From: Azotobacter chroococcum
GTDB lineage: Bacteria; Pseudomonadota; Gammaproteobacteria; Pseudomonadales; Pseudomonadaceae
DNA: 64,000 nucleotides
Assembly: GCF_004339665.1 (NCBI RefSeq)
Contig: NZ_SMMU01000011.1
Coordinates: 80,575 to 144,574 of the forward strand
Reading direction: 5' to 3'
Under the pieces are notes generated by a model. That model searched no databases and was not told the origin of the DNA. It was given only the letters and a program-made list of their open reading frames with translations. The position numbers and the translations under genes were made by a program. Of the stretch, positions 1-8,659 are shown in pieces; the stretch's first letter is position 1, and every line of letters starts with the position of its first letter.

Positions 1-471
1 TGGCTGCGCGGGGCCTTGCCGGAGCAGAGCGACGCGGAGCTGGGCGAGCTGCTCGTCCTGGCCGGTGGCTCGCCGCTTTCCGCCCTGCGCCTGCATGGCG
101 AGGGGGTGCGCGAGCAGCGCGCGCGGGTGGTCGAAGGGGTGAAGCAGCTGCTCAAGCAGCAGGCCGGCGCCAGCCAGCTGGCCGAGGCCTGGAACGGCGT
201 GCCGCTGCTGCTGCTGTTCGACTGGTTCTGCGACTGGAGCCTCTTGATCCTGCGCTATCAACTGACCGGCGATGAACGGGGACTGGGCCTGGACGACATG
301 GCCAGGGTCGTCCGCTATCTGGCGGAGAAGAGCGCACAGCCCCGGGTGCTGGCCGTGCAGGACTGGCTGCTGGCGCAGCGCCAGAAGGTGCTCGCCAAGG
401 CCAATCTCAACCGTGCCCTGCTTCTCGAGGCGCTGCTCGTGCAGTGGGCAAGCCTGCCCGGGCCGGGCTAG
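1..471 (+). CDS. holB: DNA polymerase III delta' subunit, C-terminal part (runs off the left edge)
   Basis: The reading frame is open from the first base of the window, so this is the 3' end of a longer gene and has no start here. About 156 residues remain. They are leucine- and alanine-rich helices of the kind found in the C-terminal collar domain of the clamp-loader subunit delta', which helps load the sliding clamp during replication. No catalytic motif lies in this part. The assignment rests on the helical C-terminal character and on the neighbours: holB directly followed by pilZ and tatD is a conserved Pseudomonas order. The gap to pilZ is 34 bp, which suggests one operon. Confidence 0.8.
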   Translation, partial: WLRGALPEQSDAELGELLVLAGGSPLSALRLHGEGVREQRARVVEGVKQLLKQQAGASQLAEAWNGVPLLLLFDWFCDWSLLILRYQLTGDERGLGLDDMARVVRYLAEKSAQPRVLAVQDWLLAQRQKVLAKANLNRALLLEALLVQWASLPGPG

Positions 472-505
472 AATCGGCGCCTGAGTCAGCCGCCGGGAAA
501 TCTGC

Positions 506-862
506 ATGAGCATGCCATCTGGTCTGGGGTCGCGTAATGGCATCCTGTCCCTGTCGATCAAGGACAAGTCGGTCCTCTACGCCTCCTACATGCCCTTCCT
601 GAAGAACGGCGGCCTGTTCATCCCCACCAACAAGAGCTACAAGCTCGGCGACGAGATCTTCCTGCTGCTCAGCCTGATGGACGAGCCGGAAAAGCTCCCG
701 GTGGCCGGCAAGGTCGTCTGGATCACCCCGCCCGGCGCCCAGGGCAACCGCGCCGCCGGTGTCGGCGTGCAGTTCGCCGAAGGCGACAACGCGGCCCGCA
801 ACAAGATCGAAACCTATCTGGCCGGTGCCCTGAAGTCGGACCGCCCCACCCACACGATGTAA
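506..862 (+). CDS. pilZ: Type IV pilus assembly protein PilZ
   Basis: This is a 118-residue single-domain protein, the usual size for the founding PilZ of Pseudomonas. The core reads IKDKSVLYASYMPF, then GGLFIPTNKSYKLGDE and GKVVWITPPGAQGNRAAGVGVQF, and the C-terminus KSDRPTHTM is typical of PilZ. The protein lacks the N-terminal RxxxR motif used for cyclic di-GMP binding, as known for this subfamily, which instead acts through the PilB ATPase and FimX in pilus extension. The gene sits between holB and tatD, with 5 bp before tatD, so the three are probably co-transcribed. Confidence 0.95.
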   Translation: MSMPSGLGSRNGILSLSIKDKSVLYASYMPFLKNGGLFIPTNKSYKLGDEIFLLLSLMDEPEKLPVAGKVVWITPPGAQGNRAAGVGVQFAEGDNAARNKIETYLAGALKSDRPTHTM

Positions 863-867
863 CCCTC

Positions 868-1653
868 ATGCTGGTCGATTCCCACTGTCATCTCGATCGT
901 CTCGATCTTGCCGCCCACGGCGGTTCCCTGGAGGCCGCGCTGGACGCCGCCCGCGCCCGGGGCGTCGGGCATTTCCTGTGCATCGGCGTGAGCGCCGACA
1001 ACGCGGCCGCGGTGCAGGCGCTGGCCGAGCATCATGCCGACGTGGACTGCTCGGTCGGGGTGCACCCGCTGGACGTCGAGCCCGATGCCGTGCCCGCCCT
1101 CGACTGGCTGCTCGGCGAGCTCGCCCATCCGCGGGTGGTCGCCATCGGCGAGACCGGGCTGGACTACCACTACCAGCCGGAGGCCGCCGCCCTGCAGCAG
1201 CAGGCCTTCCGCCTGCATCTGGAGGCGGCGCGCCTCACCGGCAAGCCGCTCGTCGTGCATACCCGCGCGGCGCGGGCCGATACCCTGGATCTGCTGCGCG
1301 AGGCGGCGCTGCCGCAGGCCGGCGTACTGCACTGCTTCACCGAAGACTGGGAAATGGCCCGGGCGGCGCTGGATCTCGGCTTCTACATCTCGCTGTCCGG
1401 CATCGTCACCTTCCGCAATGCCGAGGCCCTGCGCGAGGTGGCCCGGCGGGTGCCGGCGGACCGTCTGCTGGTGGAAACCGACGCCCCCTGGCTGGCTCCC
1501 GTCCCCCATCGCGGCAAGCCCAACCTGCCGCAATACGTCCGCGAGGTGGCGGAGTTTCTCGCCGAGCTGCGCGGCGTCCCCTTCGAGACCCTGGCCGAGC
1601 AGACCACCGGCAACTTCCGCCGGCTGTTCCCGCTGGCCCGGGTCGGGCGCTGA
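868..1653 (+). CDS. tatD: TatD-family metal-dependent hydrolase (3'-5' DNase)
   Basis: The protein has 261 residues, the full length of the TatD/YcfH family. It begins with the metal-binding SHCHLDRL motif and continues with GVHPLDVE, AIGETGLDYHYQ, VVHTRAA, HCFTED and a late ETDAPWLAPVPHRGKPN motif, all hallmarks of this amidohydrolase-like TIM barrel with two divalent metals. Family members act as DNA exonucleases or deoxynuclease-type phosphodiesterases; the cellular substrate cannot be read from the sequence. The gene starts 5 bp after pilZ. It is followed on the opposite strand by a terminator and the putative rgsA sRNA. Confidence 0.93.
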   Translation: MLVDSHCHLDRLDLAAHGGSLEAALDAARARGVGHFLCIGVSADNAAAVQALAEHHADVDCSVGVHPLDVEPDAVPALDWLLGELAHPRVVAIGETGLDYHYQPEAAALQQQAFRLHLEAARLTGKPLVVHTRAARADTLDLLREAALPQAGVLHCFTEDWEMARAALDLGFYISLSGIVTFRNAEALREVARRVPADRLLVETDAPWLAPVPHRGKPNLPQYVREVAEFLAELRGVPFETLAEQTTGNFRRLFPLARVGR

Positions 1654-1667
1654 GTTTTCTGCCGCGC

Positions 1668-1702
1668 AAAAAAAACCCGGAGTCTGGGGGAGGAAACCGG
1701 GT
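1668..1702 (-). terminator. Rho-independent terminator of the RgsA-like sRNA
   Basis: On the minus strand ACCCGG (1702-1697) pairs with CCGGGT (1680-1675) and is followed by an uninterrupted run of eight T residues. The loop contains the C-rich TCCTCCCCC segment. The T run is present only in the minus direction, so this ends the sRNA rather than tatD. Confidence 0.85.
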
Positions 1703-1785
1703 CAAAAGCATTTAGGAGTAAGCGAAGGCAGGCGTTCCACGCATGCCCTCGGCTGGCCTGGCATCGGGGGAAATGCCATGTCAGT
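1668..1785 (-). ncRNA. rgsA: Small regulatory RNA, RgsA-like
   Basis: No ORF fits this intergenic strip, but the minus strand has the layout of an sRNA gene. There is a GATACTT -10-like element at 1796-1790, of the kind read by RpoS, and a likely start near 1785. About 118 nt follow, ending in a GC stem and a T8 run. In Pseudomonas the RpoS-dependent sRNA RgsA (about 120 nt) lies directly downstream of tatD; this candidate matches it in position and size. I did not see a clear GacA palindrome upstream. The identity comes from position, length and signals, not from an alignment. Confidence 0.7.
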
Positions 1786-1875
1786 AGGGAAAGTATCGCC
1801 CCGGATCGGCGTCAGTCCAGTACGGGCTGTTCATTTTTTAAACGCTTTTGGAATACCTGCGCCGTTGCTGAGTAC

Positions 1876-3009
1876 CTAGCCAGCTGCCAGCTGGCGCAGG
1901 ACCGCGAGGGTTTCGTCGAGCACCCGGGTCGGCGTGTAGAAGTGCGGCGACAGGCGGATTCCGCCGCCGCGCTGGGCGCAGACGATCTGCTCGTGCTTGA
2001 GGCGCTCGAACAGCTGCTGGTTGTCCCAGGCATCCAGCGAGAAGGTCAGGATGCCGGCGCGCCGCCCGGGATCGCTCGGGCTGTGCAGGTGCAGGCCGGG
2101 AATCTGCCGGAGGCCCTCCTCGAGCCAGGCCATCCGCTCGTGCAGCCCCTGGGCGACGTTGAGCATGCCCACCTGCTCGAGCAGCGACAGGCTGCTCTCC
2201 AGCGCCACGGCGCCGAGCATGTTCGGACTGCCGCACTCGAAGCGCCGGGCGGTGCGTGCCGGCTCCCACTCCAGGCGGTCGTAGTCGCCGGCGTTCTCCA
2301 GCATGTGCCAGCCGTACTCGTGCAGCTTGAGCTGCTCGCGCAGGTCGCTGCGGCAGTAGAACACCCCGAGCCCCTCCGGGCCGAGCATCCACTTGTGCCC
2401 GTCGGCCATGGCGAAGGCGCAGTCGCAGGCGCGCACGTCGAAGGGCAGGGCGCCGAGCTGCTGGATGGCGTCGACGCAGAGCAGCACGCCGCGCTGCCGG
2501 CAGCCTTGGCCGAGGCGTTCGAGGTCCAGGCGCAGGCCGCTGGCGTACTGCACGGCGCTGATCGACAGCAGGCGCGTGCGGGGACTGCAGGCGGCCAAGA
2601 GGTCGGCCTCCGGATCGGCACCCTTGAGGCTGACCGCCACCACCTCGACGCCCAGCGGCCTGAGCGCTTCCCAGACGATGCGGTTGGAGGGGAATTCCTC
2701 GTCGCTGATGACGATCTGCTCGCCGGCCTGCCAGTCCAGGCCGAAGGCGACGAAGGACAGCGCCTCCGAGGTGTTCTTGACCAGCGCGATGTCTGCCGTG
2801 CTGGGCGCGTTGAGCAGGCGCATCAGGCGCTCGCGCAGGCGCCGTTCGATGCCCAGCCACTGGGGATAGTCGCGCGCGCCGATGTGCACGTTCTGCTCGG
2901 CGAAGGCGCTCACTGCCTTGCCGGCGCGCTTCGGCCAGGGGGCGACGGCCGCATGGTTGAGGTAGCGCAGCCCGGCCAGCTGCGGAAATTCGTCGTGGAT
3001 GGCATGCAT
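1876..3009 (-). CDS. Class V aminotransferase / cysteine-desulfurase-like PLP enzyme
   Basis: A 377-residue fold-type I PLP enzyme. The Schiff-base lysine is in [14 protein letters not shown]. Preceding motifs include [18 protein letters not shown] (cofactor phosphate region), [13 protein letters not shown] and [14 protein letters not shown], whose Asp contacts the pyridine nitrogen. The C-terminal half has [16 protein letters not shown] and [13 protein letters not shown]. Such proteins are related to isopenicillin-N epimerase, kynureninase-like and desulfurase enzymes, and the substrate cannot be assigned. It is divergent from the DUF1285 gene and lies upstream of the sRNA on the same strand. 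No terminator is obvious between it and the sRNA, so some read-through is possible. Confidence 0.85.
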   Translation of the reverse strand: MHAIHDEFPQLAGLRYLNHAAVAPWPKRAGKAVSAFAEQNVHIGARDYPQWLGIERRLRERLMRLLNAPSTADIALVKNTSEALSFVAFGLDWQAGEQIVISDEEFPSNRIVWEALRPLGVEVVAVSLKGADPEADLLAACSPRTRLLSISAVQYASGLRLDLERLGQGCRQRGVLLCVDAIQQLGALPFDVRACDCAFAMADGHKWMLGPEGLGVFYCRSDLREQLKLHEYGWHMLENAGDYDRLEWEPARTARRFECGSPNMLGAVALESSLSLLEQVGMLNVAQGLHERMAWLEEGLRQIPGLHLHSPSDPGRRAGILTFSLDAWDNQQLFERLKHEQIVCAQRGGGIRLSPHFYTPTRVLDETLAVLRQLAAG

Positions 3010-3094
3010 GGGCTTGCTCCTTGCGGTCTTGCAATCGTGGTGTCAGGCATCATATTCGACTTCGAGTCACTGTCCGCCCGTCCGAGGAGGGGTC

Positions 3095-3661
3095 ATGAGC
3101 GATCCAGGCAAGGCCGACGACCTGTTGGCGCAGATTCCCGAAGGCGGCCGCCGGGGGCCGCCCCCCGTGCACCTGTGGAACCCGCCGTTCTGCGGCGACA
3201 TCGACATGCGCATCGCCCGCGACGGCAACTGGTTCTACATGGGCACCCCGATCGGGCGCAAGGCTCTGGTGCGGCTGTTCTCCGGCATCCTGCGCCGTGA
3301 CGGCGACGACTACTTCCTGGTGACCCCGGTGGAGAAGGTCGGCATCCGGGTCGACGACGCACCCTTCGTCGCGGTTTCCCTGCAGGTCGAGGGTAGCGGC
3401 GAGGCCCAGGTGCTGCGCTTCGCCACTCAGGTCGGCGACGAGGTCGAGGCCGGCGCCGAGCATCCGCTGCGGGTCGCGCTCGACCCTGATACCCAGGAGC
3501 CGGCGCCCTACCTGCATGTGCGCGCCAACCTGGAGGCGCTGGTCCACCGCAACGTCTTCTACCAACTGGTCGAGCTGGCCGAGCCGCGGCGGATCGACGG
3601 CCGCGACTGGCTGGGCGTGTGGAGCCACGGCACCTTCTTCCCCCTCGGTCCGCAGGACTGA
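3095..3661 (+). CDS. DUF1285 family protein
   Basis: A 188-residue protein starting at the ATG that follows GGAGG. Upstream in-frame starts overlap the divergent promoter area and are less likely. Family features are visible: [18 protein letters not shown] near residue 25, [21 protein letters not shown], then [21 protein letters not shown] and a final [12 protein letters not shown]1285 proteins are widespread in proteobacteria, form a small beta-rich fold and have no established function. In Pseudomonas the gene sits near tatD and the sRNA, as here. The downstream 388 bp is non-coding and carries the mhp control region. Confidence 0.88.
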   Translation: MSDPGKADDLLAQIPEGGRRGPPPVHLWNPPFCGDIDMRIARDGNWFYMGTPIGRKALVRLFSGILRRDGDDYFLVTPVEKVGIRVDDAPFVAVSLQVEGSGEAQVLRFATQVGDEVEAGAEHPLRVALDPDTQEPAPYLHVRANLEALVHRNVFYQLVELAEPRRIDGRDWLGVWSHGTFFPLGPQD

Positions 3662-3812
3662 GTCGCGCCGGGGCTGCGCCGCGGCCCTGCTTCCGGCGGC
3701 CCGCCCGCTCCGGTGTCTTCCGATCGCCCCTCGGTGTTCTTCATCCCATCGCCTTCAGCGCTCGTTCGAAGGCCTCGGAGTGCTTCTCCGAGCCGCCAGA
3801 AATATAAAAAAT

Positions 3813-3844
3813 CCTTTTAAAACAAATAGGTGCACATAGTGCAC
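3813..3844 (+). promoter_or_regulatory. MhpR-type operator upstream of mhpB, with a conserved CTTTTAAAA tract
   Basis: The core GTGCACATAGTGCAC (3830-3844) is a near-palindrome of two GTGCAC half-sites. It resembles the operator reported for the E. coli activator MhpR (GGTGCACCTGGTGCACA, from memory). A CCTTTTAAAACAA tract lies just upstream. The same combination recurs at 8660-8691. The core is centred at 3837, 49 bp upstream of the first base of the predicted -10 box. That is about -60 from the expected start, a typical activator position. Confidence 0.8.
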
Positions 3845-3861
3845 GACAGGGCAGATAGCCT

Positions 3862-3891
3862 TTGGGGCTGTCGCTTGCCCGCTCCTAGAAT
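3862..3891 (+). promoter_or_regulatory. Predicted sigma-70-type promoter of the mhpB transcription unit
   Basis: TTGGGG (3862-3867) and TAGAAT (3886-3891) are separated by 18 bp. The -35 box is poor, as expected for a promoter that needs an activator, and the MhpR-type operator lies just upstream. The expected leader before mhpB is about 150 nt. It contains an AACAAAAA tract at 3908-3915. Confidence 0.55.
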
Positions 3892-4049
3892 GGCCAGGCC
3901 CGAAACGAACAAAAAACAGCCAAGAGGCGAACCCCACCTGGCAACCCGCTGAATGACGGCGCCCGAACGGGGCGATACCGGCGATTCGCTGCGGATTCCG
4001 GCCATGCGGCCGGCAGGAGGCTGTTCGCCCCAAGGCTCCAGGAGGCTTG

Positions 4050-4988
4050 ATGACCATCAAACTGAAATGCCTGTCGCATACGCCCTTGCGCGGCCTGAAC
4101 GATCCGGGGGCCGACGTCGTCGCCGAAGTCGACGCGGCTCTCGCCAAGGCACGCGCCGAGGTCGAGGCCTTCGACCCCGAGCTGATCGTGATCTTCGCAC
4201 CCGACCATTACAACGGCCTGTTCTACGACCTGATGCCGCCGTTCGTGATTGCCACCGCCGCCGAATCGGTCGCCGACTACCAGACCCTGCCGGGTCCGCT
4301 GTCGATTCCCCGGGAGCTGGCGCTCGACATGGCGCGCTTCATCCTCGACAGCGACGTCGACATCGCCCTGTCGCATCGCCTGCAGGTGGATCACGGCTGC
4401 ACCCAGACCCTCGAGGAGCTGACCGGCAGCCTGACCCGCTACCCGGTGATCCCGATCATCATCAACTCGGTGGCACCGCCCTTCGCGCCCTATCGGCGCA
4501 TCCGCAAGCTGGGCGAGGCGGTCGGCCGCTTCGCCGCCACGCTGAACAAGCGCGTGCTGATCCTCGGCACCGGCGGCCTGTCCCACGAACCGCCGGTGCC
4601 GCTGCTGTCGGGCGCTCCCGAGGAAATCGCCGAGTTCCTGATCGCCGGGCGCAACCCGACCCCGGAGGCGCGCGCCGCCCGCCAGGCGCGCACCATCGCC
4701 GCCGGCCAGATCTACGGCAGCGCGGACTGCCCGCTGACGCCGCTGAACACCGACTGGGACCTAGCCTTCATCGACCTGCTGGTGCAGGGCCGCCTCGACG
4801 AGGTCGACGACTTCAGGGTCGAGGAGATTTCCAGGGCCGCCGGCCGTTCGACCCACGAGATCCGTACCTGGGTCGCCGCCTTCGCCGCGCTGGCGGCCAC
4901 CGGCGCCTACCGCGCCCGACAGGACTACTACCGGCCGATCAACGAATGGATCGCCGGCTATGGCGTGGTGAGCGCCGAGCAACGCTGA
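4050..4988 (+). CDS. mhpB: 2,3-dihydroxyphenylpropionate 1,2-dioxygenase (type III extradiol dioxygenase)
   Basis: This 312-residue LigB-superfamily enzyme opens the catechol ring of 2,3-dihydroxyphenylpropionate next to the hydroxyls, using Fe(II). The ATG follows GGAGG with 4 bp between. Visible family motifs are CLSHTPLRGLNDPG at the N-terminus, IFAPDHYNGLFYDLMPPF (a catalytic-region His), LSHRLQVDHGCTQ (second conserved His), PIIINSVAPPFAPYRR and ILGTGGLSHEPPVP. The length agrees with MhpB of E. coli (about 314). It is the first gene of the mhp unit, under the operator and promoter at 3813-3891. A separate ring hydroxylase follows 57 bp downstream. Confidence 0.93.
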   Translation: MTIKLKCLSHTPLRGLNDPGADVVAEVDAALAKARAEVEAFDPELIVIFAPDHYNGLFYDLMPPFVIATAAESVADYQTLPGPLSIPRELALDMARFILDSDVDIALSHRLQVDHGCTQTLEELTGSLTRYPVIPIIINSVAPPFAPYRRIRKLGEAVGRFAATLNKRVLILGTGGLSHEPPVPLLSGAPEEIAEFLIAGRNPTPEARAARQARTIAAGQIYGSADCPLTPLNTDWDLAFIDLLVQGRLDEVDDFRVEEISRAAGRSTHEIRTWVAAFAALAATGAYRARQDYYRPINEWIAGYGVVSAEQR

Positions 4989-5015
4989 GCCCTTTTCCGG
5001 GCAGCAGCCCTCCAC

Positions 5016-5023
5016 AACAACAA
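5016..5023 (+). promoter_or_regulatory. AAnAAnAA tract (candidate Hfq/Crc site) before the monooxygenase gene
   Basis: AACAACAA lies 22 bp upstream of the monooxygenase ATG. This A-rich pattern is the catabolite activity motif bound by Hfq with Crc in Pseudomonas mRNAs. Similar tracts occur before other catabolic genes in this window. Binding is inferred from the pattern only. Confidence 0.5.
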
Positions 5024-5045
5024 TGCGTCACCCGCGGAGAGAACA

Positions 5046-6239
5046 ATGAGCCATATCGATACCTCCATTCCCAGCGAAGCCGAAATCGTCGCGCGCGCCG
5101 AGGCCATGATCCCCTGGCTGCGCGAGAAGGCCGACGCCACCGAGAAGGCGCGCATGGTGTCGCGCGAGACCATCCAGGCCTTCCAGGAAGCCGGCTTCTT
5201 CAAGATCCTGCAGCCCAGGCGCTGGGGCGGCTACGAAATGAACCCCAACGTGCTGAACAGGGTGCTGATGGAGCTGGCCCGCGGCTGTCCGTCCAGCGCC
5301 TGGAACGTGATGGTGCTGGGCGTGCACCCCTTCGAGGTCGGCCTGCTCGACCCGCGCTGCGGCGACGAGCTGTGGGGCGAGGACAACAGTCGCCTGGTGT
5401 CTTCTTCCTATGCGCCGTTCGGCACCGTCAGCGCGGTCGACGGCGGCTACCTGCTCAACGGTGAATGGCTGACCTCCAGCGGTTGCGACCATGCCGCCGG
5501 TGGCGCCTTCCTCGGCGGCCGCGTCGCCGAGAACGGCGAAACGGTGTTCCGCTCCTTCTGGGTCCAGTCTAGTGACTTCGAGATCGTCGACGACTGGCAT
5601 GTGGTCGGCCTGGCCGGCACCGGCAGCAAGAAGCTGATCGTCAGGGAGGTCTTCGTGCCGGCCTACCGCAGCCACGTGATCGGCGCCTACGACCAGGACT
5701 CCCATGGACAGGTGAACGACCTGTACAAGATGCCGTTCTTCTACGTGTTCTACGCCGCCGTGTCCTCGGTGATCATCGGCATGGCGCGCGGCATGGTCGA
5801 TCTCTACATCGAGCACATGGTGCCGCGGCAGAACCTCAACCAGGCCGTCGGCGCCGCGGTCAACGACCCCTTCATCAGGGGCAGGCTGGGCGAGGCGTCG
5901 GCGAAGATTCTCGCCTGTGCCAGCCGGGTGCTGCACAACACCGAGGAAGCCTGGGGTTACGCTTCGCAGGGCAGGCTGGTGCCGCTGGACGTGCGCGTGC
6001 GCCACTTCGCCACCAACCAGTTCACCGGCGGCGAGTGCTTCGAGGCGGCGCACATGATCTTCAAGAAGACCTCGACCCGCGGCGTCTGGCTGAACAACCC
6101 GATGCAGCGCCAGCTGCGCGACATCCTGGTCGGCGCCAACCACATCACCCAGAACCAGGACAACATCGGCGACTTGCTGGGCGGCCAGTTGCTCGGCAAT
6201 CCGCTGCCGGCCGTCAATCCCTTCGGCGTCAAGGCCTGA
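5046..6239 (+). CDS. Flavin-dependent monooxygenase, oxygenase component (acyl-CoA-dehydrogenase fold, HsaA/HpaH-like)
   Basis: The 397-residue protein has the acyl-CoA dehydrogenase-like fold of class D two-component flavin monooxygenases. An N-terminal helical domain includes FQEAGFFKILQPRRWGGYEM, a middle domain has SSSYAPFGTVSAVDGGYLLNGEW and WHVVGLAGTGSKKL, and a C-terminal helical bundle holds FTGGECFEAAHMIFKKTSTRG. Such enzymes take reduced flavin from a partner reductase and hydroxylate phenols; HsaA of steroid degradation is an example. The reductase gene lies 73 bp downstream. In the E. coli pathway this step is done by MhpA, a single-chain class A enzyme that is absent here, so this pair probably forms the dihydroxy substrate of MhpB. 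The exact phenolic substrate is unknown. Confidence 0.82.
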   Translation: MSHIDTSIPSEAEIVARAEAMIPWLREKADATEKARMVSRETIQAFQEAGFFKILQPRRWGGYEMNPNVLNRVLMELARGCPSSAWNVMVLGVHPFEVGLLDPRCGDELWGEDNSRLVSSSYAPFGTVSAVDGGYLLNGEWLTSSGCDHAAGGAFLGGRVAENGETVFRSFWVQSSDFEIVDDWHVVGLAGTGSKKLIVREVFVPAYRSHVIGAYDQDSHGQVNDLYKMPFFYVFYAAVSSVIIGMARGMVDLYIEHMVPRQNLNQAVGAAVNDPFIRGRLGEASAKILACASRVLHNTEEAWGYASQGRLVPLDVRVRHFATNQFTGGECFEAAHMIFKKTSTRGVWLNNPMQRQLRDILVGANHITQNQDNIGDLLGGQLLGNPLPAVNPFGVKA

Positions 6240-6312
6240 GTCGAACCGCCGGCGAGGCCTGGCGCATCCGCCGGGCCTTTCCCCATCAGCCCGCTGTGCG
6301 AGAGCGAATGTC

Positions 6313-6864
6313 ATGAACAAAGAGATCAACCAACTGCTCGACTGGACTCCGAACACCGAACTAGCCGGACTGCCGCTGGTCAGCGCCGATGACCACCGCT
6401 ACGGCATGCGCAACCTGGCCGCTGCCGTCACCCTCATCACCACCCGCGACGGCGACGTCTGCCTCGGCCTCACCGCCACCGCGGTCTGCTCGGTGACCGT
6501 CGATCCGCCGCGCCTGGTGGTGTTCGTCAACAAGAAGGTCGCCGCCTGCGAGGCGATCCTCAACAGCGGCGCGCTGTGTATCAACGTGCTGTCCGGCGAT
6601 CAGGAGCACGAGGCCAAGGTGTTCGCCGGCATGGTCGAGGGCGTGCATGGCGAGGCGCGCTTCGAGCATGGCCAGTGGCACGAGCTGATCACCGGCATGC
6701 CGGCCCTGGAGGGCGCGCTGGCCAACTTCGACTGCCGGGTGGTCAAGGTCTTCGACGAGAGCACCCACCACGCCTTCCTCTGCGAGGTGCTGGCCACCCG
6801 CGGCCAGCAGGGCGGCGAGCCGCTCCTGTACCTGAACGGCGCTTTCCGCCGTCTCGCCCCCTGA
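6313..6864 (+). CDS. Flavin reductase component of the two-component monooxygenase (HpaC/HsaB-like)
   Basis: A 183-residue flavin reductase-like domain protein. Typical segments are [18 protein letters not shown] (N-terminal strand region), [24 protein letters not shown] (flavin-binding loop and strands), [13 protein letters not shown], then [22 protein letters not shown] and [11 protein letters not shown] at the end. These proteins reduce free FMN or FAD with NAD(P)H and pass the reduced flavin to an oxygenase. Position after the oxygenase and before mhpC makes a functional pair likely. The ribosome-binding site is weak (GCGAGAGCGA region). Confidence 0.88.
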   Translation: MNKEINQLLDWTPNTELAGLPLVSADDHRYGMRNLAAAVTLITTRDGDVCLGLTATAVCSVTVDPPRLVVFVNKKVAACEAILNSGALCINVLSGDQEHEAKVFAGMVEGVHGEARFEHGQWHELITGMPALEGALANFDCRVVKVFDESTHHAFLCEVLATRGQQGGEPLLYLNGAFRRLAP

Positions 6865-6886
6865 ACCGAACCGAGGTAAACGCGAC

Positions 6887-7756
6887 ATGACGGCAACTAC
6901 CCAGGCCCTGACCGAAGCCTCCACCAGCCAGTTCGTCCGCATTAGGGAAGGCGATCTCGACCTGCAACTGCACTACAACGACTGTGGCGCGGGCGCCGAG
7001 ACCGTGGTGATGCTGCACGGCTCCGGCCCCGGCGCCAGCGGCTGGGCCAACTTCAACCGCAACCTCGAGCCGCTGGTCGCCGCCGGCTACCGGGTGATCC
7101 TCATGGACTGCCCGGGCTGGAGCAAGAGCGATCCCATCGTCTGCAGCGGCTCGCGCTCGGACCTCAACGCCCGCGCGCTGAAGGGCCTGCTCGACGCCAT
7201 CGGCATCGACCGCGCGCACCTTATCGGCAACTCCATGGGTGGGCACAGCGCGGTGGCCTTCGCCCTGGCCAACCCCGAGCGGGTCGGCAAGCTGGTACTG
7301 ATGGGCGGTGGCACCGGCGGCGCCAGCCCCTTCGCGCCGATGCCGACCGAGGGCATCAAGCTGCTGCAGGGGCTGTACCGCGAGCCGACCATCGACAACC
7401 TGAAGAAGATGATGAGCGTCTTCGTCTACGACACCAGCGAGCTGACCGAGGAGCTGTTCCAGACCCGCCTCGACAACATGCTGAGCCGCCGCGACCACCT
7501 GGAGAACTTCGTCGCGAGCCTGGCGGCCAACCCCAGGCAGTTCCCCGACTTCGCTCCGCGCCTTGCCGAGATCACCGCGCAGACCCTGATCGTCTGGGGC
7601 AGCAACGACCGCTTCGTGCCGATGGACACCGGCCTGCGCCTGCTCGCCGGCCTGCCCAACGCCGAACTGCACGTGTTCAACCGCTGCGGCCACTGGGCAC
7701 AGTGGGAGCACGCCGACAAGTTCAACCGCATGGTGCTGGACTTCCTGACCCACTGA
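6887..7756 (+). CDS. mhpC: 2-hydroxy-6-oxonona-2,4-dienedioate hydrolase (C-C bond hydrolase)
   Basis: A 289-residue alpha/beta hydrolase of the meta-cleavage product hydrolase group. It hydrolyses the ring-opened product to succinate and 2-hydroxypenta-2,4-dienoate. The oxyanion loop is [14 protein letters not shown] near residue 45, the nucleophile elbow is GNSMGGHS with Ser116, the acid is in [11 protein letters not shown] and the catalytic His in [15 protein letters not shown]. The gene starts 22 bp after the flavin reductase behind a GAGGTAA site. It ends the first mhp transcription unit; a perfect 14-bp hairpin separates it from the convergent mhpR. Confidence 0.93.
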   Translation: MTATTQALTEASTSQFVRIREGDLDLQLHYNDCGAGAETVVMLHGSGPGASGWANFNRNLEPLVAAGYRVILMDCPGWSKSDPIVCSGSRSDLNARALKGLLDAIGIDRAHLIGNSMGGHSAVAFALANPERVGKLVLMGGGTGGASPFAPMPTEGIKLLQGLYREPTIDNLKKMMSVFVYDTSELTEELFQTRLDNMLSRRDHLENFVASLAANPRQFPDFAPRLAEITAQTLIVWGSNDRFVPMDTGLRLLAGLPNAELHVFNRCGHWAQWEHADKFNRMVLDFLTH

Positions 7757-7773
7757 GCGGGTGGCTCGACCCT

Positions 7774-7803
7774 CCGTAGGAGCCAGCAAGCTGGCTCCTA
7801 CGG
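7774..7803. repeat. Perfect 14-bp inverted repeat between convergent mhpC and mhpR (REP/terminator-like)
   Basis: CCGTAGGAGCCAGC and GCTGGCTCCTACGG are exact inverse complements with only AA between them. The GTAGGAGCC start is a common signature of Pseudomonas REP elements. Lying between two convergent genes, it may act as a bidirectional terminator, but it has no clear T run on either side. Confidence 0.75.
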
Positions 7804-7823
7804 ACTGTCCGTACCGGCCGGGC

Positions 7824-8645
7824 TCAGTTGCCGGCCAGCACCGGTCCGGCCTGCTCGCGTTCGCGGATGCCCTGTTCGACGGTGGCCGCGAAGCGCTGCA
7901 GGGCCGGCAGGTAGCGCTTCGCCGCCTGCTCGATGGTCATCGCCTTGGCCACGTAGACCAGGTTGATGCAGCCGTAGACCCGCTGTTCCCCACAGATCGG
8001 CACGGCGATGGCGGCAATCCTCTCCTCGCTGTTCCAGCTGCCGTAGTTCTCGCCGTAGCCGCGATGGCGCGTGCGCCGCAGCAGGTTGTCCAGGCCGGAC
8101 CGGTCGCGTGCCAGGCGCCCCTGCTCGTCGTCGCGGCTGGCCAGGAGTTCGACGATGCGCTCGCGTTCGGCGTCCGGACAGAAGGCCAGATAGGCGAGGC
8201 CGGTGGCGGTGAGCAGCATCGGCAGGCGGCGGCCGACCATCGAGCGATGGAACGACAGCCGGCTGAAGCGGTGGGTGGTTTCGCGCACCACCATGGCGTC
8301 CACGTCCAGGGTGCACAGGTCGGTCGGCCAGACCACCTCCTGCAGCAGCTCGGCCAGGAGCGGTGCGGCCAGCGCGGAAATCCACTGCTCGTCGCGAAAG
8401 CCCTCGCTCAGTTCGCGCACCTTCATGCCCAGGCGGAAGCTGTCGTCCGATTCGCTGCGCCGCACGTAGCCCTCGTCCTGCAGGGTCTCCAGCAGGCGCC
8501 GCACCGTGGTGCGGTGCAGCCCGGTCAGCTCGGCCAGCTTCGCCGGACTGGCGCCGCCGTCCACCCGGTTGAGGGCGTTGAGGATCTGCAGGCCGCGGGT
8601 CAGGCCGCGCACGGTCTTGTATTCGGTATCGCGCTCGCTGCTCAT
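7824..8645 (-). CDS. mhpR: IclR-family transcriptional activator of the mhp genes
   Basis: A 273-residue IclR-type regulator beginning [20 protein letters not shown]. This aligns by eye with the N-terminus of E. coli MhpR, so the ATG at 8645 was preferred to the TTG at 8672. The winged helix spans about residues 10-75 ([20 protein letters not shown]). The IclR effector domain follows, with [38 protein letters not shown] and [11 protein letters not shown]. coli MhpR activates the pathway with hydroxyphenylpropionates as inducers. The gene is divergent from mhpD, and one of two matching operators sits just in front of it. Confidence 0.92.
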   Translation of the reverse strand: MSSERDTEYKTVRGLTRGLQILNALNRVDGGASPAKLAELTGLHRTTVRRLLETLQDEGYVRRSESDDSFRLGMKVRELSEGFRDEQWISALAAPLLAELLQEVVWPTDLCTLDVDAMVVRETTHRFSRLSFHRSMVGRRLPMLLTATGLAYLAFCPDAERERIVELLASRDDEQGRLARDRSGLDNLLRRTRHRGYGENYGSWNSEERIAAIAVPICGEQRVYGCINLVYVAKAMTIEQAAKRYLPALQRFAATVEQGIREREQAGPVLAGN

Positions 8646-8659
8646 GTCTGCTGAAAACT

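Noticed and set aside
5028..6356. 442-residue minus-strand frame over the monooxygenase gene
   Set aside because: Antisense shadow of a well-supported enzyme, with no recognisable domain or ribosome-binding site.
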